A stretch of DNA of 64,000 nt, taken from Dipylidium caninum. Lineage: Eukaryota > Platyhelminthes > Cestoda > Cyclophyllidea > Dipylidiidae. The translations under genes and the position numbers were made by a program. The notes under the pieces are model-generated. The model had not been told where the DNA came from and did no database searches. It saw nothing but the letters and a program-made list of their open reading frames with translations. The stretch is taken from NCBI GenBank assembly GCA_017562135.1, contig QEYB01001528.1, positions 248,001 to 312,000 of the forward strand, given 5' to 3'. Below are positions 59,775 to 64,000 of this stretch, piece by piece (position 1 is the first letter of the stretch; each line of letters begins with the position of its first letter).

Positions 59775-62199
59775 ACCGGGTGCGTGGAGAAAAGAAAACC
59801 AAAGAGACGTCGGCATTCCTGCATTCCCTTTCTGTCTGTACGTGTGCGTGTCTGTATGTGATTTTGTCTACTCACTATGAATGTTGTCTTCTGTGGTTTA
59901 TACGCGCAACCGATGTGGGTTGGAAATGAGAGTATATTTTTTGGCGGATCACCTCTCCACTGTCTTTTCCATGCTTCGCCTTCACAGGCCCAACAAATTT
60001 CGCAGTTTTGACCGGCTCCGCTTCCGCCACATTCGGCCGGCAATGGGCAGGCGAAGAAAAAACACTTTTTCTAAACTCAGAATGAGTGGGACTGTCTGTG
60101 ATGAAATGAAGAAGTTCCCATCTTAGAGCTCTTGAAGGCCTCTTATGTCGACATGTCAACAATTTTTATTCCCGAGACATGCCCGCGTTGACATCTCGCG
60201 ACCTCCGTCACACATGTGTGACAGCTGGCCGACATTTGGGTAAGCTTGTTTCACAGTAGATGTGGATTAGCTGGCAGCACTGGAATGCCTCCTTGTCCAC
60301 ATTTACGCAGAATAGTTCTAAAATTGGTTGCCTGTGTTGGGTCAAAACACCAAAAGTGACAAAGAGCTCCTGTTTCTCGGAAGTTTCAGGGCGCAGCCTC
60401 CCAGACTCTCTTGAAGCCGTGTAAAGGGGGGAAAAGGGGATGCTGTACAACTCTGCTACGCTGGGAAGAGGCAAACACGTCGAGGGGGATGAGGAGTACA
60501 TCTGTCACAGTAGTCGAGTGCCTCAGTCGTCGGCTTCAACTCTCGGGACCTCCTGAAGTCTCAGTGCTTATGTCCATTCCCTGTCTTACTAAGAGTGAAA
60601 ATTTCCAGTCACTGTGTGGTTAAACGCGGGTTTTGGCAAAATCTTCACCTTTTCTGGCGTCAGCTCCATCAGACAAACTCGGTCACTAGTCCAACCGGGC
60701 AGGAGGCCCAAATTCGTGGCAAGTCGAGTGGGACACGAAAAAATTACTACAAAATCACGCCAGAATTGTCGAGTACGTGGAGCCAGAAGGATCGAATCAA
60801 CTAATCACAAATATTTTTACTTACACCTTCAAATTTAGTTGTTATTTGAACCAACCGAGTGGTAATTCGCAACTAAATGTCAACGCTTGACACTTTTTCT
60901 GCCCTAACGACACAGAGTGAAGCAAATATTTTCCCGCAAGTGAGCAGGCGTCGCAATAAGCAGTGAAATACAAAATCTTAGCTTGTTTGTTAATGAAAAC
61001 TCTGATGGATAAGAAGATAACTGGTGCTTTCAGTTCCAGGTAAACGAGAATATGCGAAGGTAAGTAACTCGGTTGGGCGAGGCGTCTTGTGAACCCCTTC
61101 GTGGCGGATCAGCGTCGTGAAACTCTCGTCCATCACCGCGGAGGACTAAAGAAATCTTAAAAGAGGTCGAACGGAACGAGTCAACTTGGCCTTTGCCGGA
61201 GGGTAAATGGCATAGACATCGTCCTTGAGGGGCATTTCCTGCATCTTCACATCCGCTGACGCTGTGTCAACGTGGCGACAGGCACCGAAGTGAAAAACCG
61301 CGCCTTCACGGGCAGGAAATTAGAGCTGTTGGGGACTCAACATGGGGGAGGAGGGAGAAGAGAGGCGAGTGGGACTTAAAGCGGGCGTCTTTATGCCTCC
61401 TTCACGTCGTCCCCAGTTCACACCGGCGCATCCACCGGCGGAGATGACAGAGTCACAAGTGATTGAAGGAGGGCGTGGGATGCCTGGTGGAAGCGAATAA
61501 TTCATTGAGGAGGATGTTGGCATGTCTGTTGCGTCGACGCCGTTCCAGTCCCTTCACCTTGCCGGGGGAGATGTGAGGAGAGGAGGACATTCTTCACTTC
61601 CCTCCAAAAGATAATGGGAAAAGGAGCAGTCTGAGCGTCCACTGGACTCTAATGGATGCGGTAAATGGCAACGCACCCCGCCTGTGACCGAGTCGGGGGC
61701 TGGAATGTCGGTTTATGGTGTGACAAAAGGGGGCAATGCCGTTCCTATCAAATGAGGCATTTCCATCTGTGATTGCGGTAAAAGTCAGCCACTTCAGCAG
61801 TGGCCAAGCGGAGCTGCTGCTTCGAGGGAGGCGCTATGGCATAAGAGCCTCTCCCAAGGACTTGAAGTGCGATTTTGCGGGATTAATAGAGGCTTTTGTG
61901 ACGTGACCATGAACTCACCCCCAACAGTAACAAGAACGATGGGAAAAAAGGTGCAAACGCTTGACAGGCTGTGTTTGCCCACACCCGGCACGATGGCCAA
62001 ACAATCACCGCCTCGAACCTCGAATTGGCGATTTCTGAGTGCTACCTTAGCCTTTGTCGGGGCTCTGGTAACCACCGTCCCGCGTCCACGGGCAGCGGAA
62101 TCGTTTCGTGAGCCATGGAAACTGTTTTCTGCGGAGAATATCACCTACAAGGCAGATTTGTGGGAAGGAAAGCGAAGGCCACTTCAGGCATTGACACCC
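59775..62199. other. No gene recognised
   Basis: Nothing supported. An arginine-rich frame after a CACAG acceptor near 59991 (RPNKFRSFDRLRFRHIRPAM) might be an alternative last exon of the preceding gene, without phase support. Confidence 0.35.
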
Positions 62200-62538
62200 T
62201 CAGACGCAGAGACGTGACGATTCCCCGCCGGCTCCCTTGTCCTGCGGTCGGGTGAGAAAAGCGGACTGGCAAATGCTTGTCCAAATGTCCAAAACTGGGA
62301 TGACAATTTGGAGGGAAAGAGGAGTAATGAAAAAGGCTGGTAGATTGAAGGGAGAGTCTCGGACGTAGCGAGAGCGTAGAATGTCTTCGAAGAGCTTCTC
62401 CGAATTCGGGAATATCCTGGCCAGCTCAAAATTAAATATGCAGTGGGGCATGAAAGCCTCAACAACATTCAACACATCCTTCTTCTCCGACAGCGCAATC
62501 CGCAGATGCTCCACATTTTCTCTCAGTCCGTATTTTCT
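62200..62538 (-). CDS. Coding-like exon with stop, unassigned
   Basis: On the minus strand a GTGACAG acceptor (62539-62545) opens 112 codons, reading RENVEHLRIALSEKKDVLNV, then VEAFMPHCIFNFELARIFPN and SEKLFEDILRSRYVRDSPFN, ending at a TGA at 62200-62202. The composition (alternating charged and hydrophobic residues, few low-complexity runs) is that of a folded helical protein. A neighbouring minus frame just upstream (about 62545-62715, containing LRHRLVERILQVKVSFGPRT) also looks coding but is offset by one base, so a frameshift or intron lies between them. The plus strand also has a 114-codon frame here, so the strand is not certain. No family recognised. Confidence 0.35.
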   Translation of the reverse strand, partial: RKYGLRENVEHLRIALSEKKDVLNVVEAFMPHCIFNFELARIFPNSEKLFEDILRSRYVRDSPFNLPAFFITPLSLQIVIPVLDIWTSICQSAFLTRPQDKGAGGESSRLCV

Positions 62539-62859
62539 CTGTCACACATTTGTGACGCTCGAAGGAGGACCCCAGTGGCGTTGGGTGCAAAGAGCATTGA
62601 AGCCGCTCGAAGACGAACACTGGCTGAAAGGTGCGCGGGCCAAAAGAGACCTTTACTTGCAGAATGCGTTCGACAAGTCTGTGGCGAAGGGAAAACCTCG
62701 CCAGTTTGTCTGCTGTAAACAATAACCTCCGTGCACGGCGGCAGGCAGGCACCACGGCTCTGCAACTATGAGGACAAATTGGACCACAGTCTTTTTATTG
62801 TGTGTGTGTGTTGAGAAAGGCGGACCCGAGAACAATGGGACGCCTGACTGGCACTTCCG

Positions 62860-63195
62860 GCCTAATTATGACGCGGTGCTTCGCGAATTGCGGCAGAATT
62901 TCCGCCCCGTTGGACGGGGCAACCAGCCACACCACAGCCGGAGAAGGTCGACGCTCTCGCTCGGTGGGGCCCATTCAGCGCGGCGGAGAGCTGAGAGACG
63001 CGCTGATGTGGCAGGCGCACGGAACAGGCGGCGTTTCCGCGGGGATCAGGTCGCTCTCCGCCAACAGCCGACCGGCGCCCCTTCGCCAGACGAACAACTT
63101 TTCCTTCAAGTCCCGGCAGCACGTGAATGCCTGGCGCTTGGCGGCATAGAAAGGCAACTTTCCACGGGAACAATTAATTACTCTGTGAAGTAAAA
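62860..63195. other. GC-rich stretch open in several frames
   Basis: A locally GC-rich block in which several frames on both strands stay open for 90-140 codons. That can mark a coding exon, but none of the frames is recognisable and I cannot choose between them. It is flanked upstream by a short TG run (62800-62812). Confidence 0.25.
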
Positions 63196-63475
63196 CTTCT
63201 TTTTTTCACGGACTTCATGCTCAGAACGTCAGTGGGGTTGGGTTACGAGGACTGAGAGACTTAGAGAAAAATTTAGGATGTAAAGGCCATACCAGTCGCT
63301 AAAATACCTATTTTACGAGGTCTACCGGAAGGTTCTGCCCGTAGTAAATGCCTTTTTGACGCAAGTTGGACTCTCAATTTTTGTTGTTTAATGTGTCCAT
63401 AACGAAGCTACAAATTCACTAAAAAGTGGCCGATCCACGTTAGTCTTAGATGTGATGGAGTTCACCTGCGCCACC

Positions 63476-64000
63476 GTATTTCATCGGAAGTTTCAAGGGG
63501 GGAAAGAAGTGGCACAGAAGCAGGTAGAAATTTGTTGTTGGGAGTGTTTGGTGGAGGTGCAGTTTGTGATGGGACATGCAGAAGATTGTTTGAAGAATGG
63601 GAAGCAGACGATTTCGACCTTGCTGAGGAGCCGCTTCGGGAGCAACGCCTTCCTGACAACGTCGGAGGTGGCAGAAAGGTTTGGCTCAGCTCAGCTCAGC
63701 TCAGCTCGACTCGGCTCAGCTCAGCGAAGGCATTGTGGGTTTTGGACGAGCCTCTCTGACCGCCGACGATGTTGTTGCTGTGAGGACCCTGTTGGAGCGC
63801 GACGCCTTCCCGACCGCATGGAGGATCGCGGAAAGACTGAGAGCAGCTGAGCAAACCATGCGAGAAGGCGCGATTGACGTGGAAGCATTCAAGACGGAGG
63901 CCACATGAGGAGGTGAGGAGAATTGGGATGATCGAGTCGTCGTGTGCGCATCTCTGCTTGCTCGGCGGACAAGCCTTCGAGGCCTTCTTTCAATTGAATG
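63476..64000 (+). mobile_element. Decayed mariner-type transposase N-terminus (copy 2, runs off the window)
   Basis: Collinear with 4068-4588 and in the same orientation, with an FGGGAVCDGTCRRLFEEWEA frame of the HTH_48 domain, the GCTCA pentamer array and the DDVVAVRTLLERDAFPTAWR stretch. It is frameshifted relative to a standard transposase. The C-terminal GAIDVEAFKTEAT frame ends at 63908, while another frame continues VCASLLARRTS, like the next conserved part of mariner transposases. The copy extends past the window edge, so the full element may be seen there. Confidence 0.65.

Overview
This is an animal nuclear DNA window: small phase-matched GT-AG exons, long introns, microsatellites, CCAAT/TATA promoters and a mariner-type transposon relic, with no prokaryotic gene layout. 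The recognisable proteins (a GABARAP-type Atg8, RMI1, a histone H2B relic, a SERTA-like protein) say metazoan invertebrate. A flatworm, perhaps a tapeworm, is my best guess from general feel and from a gene start compatible with spliced-leader trans-splicing. That assignment is inference.

Layout. 1-17 kb looks GC-richer and gene-poor. It holds a decayed mariner-type helix-turn-helix repeat (about 4.1-4.6 kb), a 5'-truncated and frameshifted H2B pseudogene (9.7 kb, minus), an unassigned extracellular-looking exon (11.4-11.8 kb, minus) and a new-looking secreted Cys-rich protein gene built of tiny phase-0 exons (16.3-16.8 kb, minus). 17.8-27.2 kb is a large inverted repeat: two arms of about 3.1 kb, each packed with triplet and purine/pyrimidine repeats, around a 3.16-kb unique spacer that carries four consensus AP-1 sites within 165 bp. 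27.7-28.7 kb is a two-exon gene for an acidic SERTA-like nuclear cofactor. 31.8-32.4 kb is a three-exon GABARAP gene whose product ends directly at the conjugation glycine.

33.2-55.1 kb carries RMI1, the OB-fold subunit of the BLM-topoisomerase III alpha-RMI dissolvasome, in about eight visible coding exons. Its first exon has no ATG but follows a good acceptor in the right frame to take an AUG from a spliced leader. Its C-terminal half may also start from its own CCAAT/TATA promoter at 44.5 kb. A duplication of about 0.7 kb sits on both sides of the last RMI1 exon (53.9-54.6 and 56.9-57.6 kb), with a third decayed copy upstream. 59.2-59.8 kb is a compact TATA-box gene for a small secreted four-cysteine protein. 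62.2-62.5 kb (minus) holds another unassigned coding-like exon. The window ends inside a second copy of the mariner-type repeat.

The genes do not form an operon or pathway. Atg8 and RMI1 are adjacent and co-oriented, which matters only if they share a polycistronic transcript. Several stretches over 1 kb hold nothing I can support as a gene; these are listed. All exon joins are read by eye from splice consensus and protein similarity, without transcript data.
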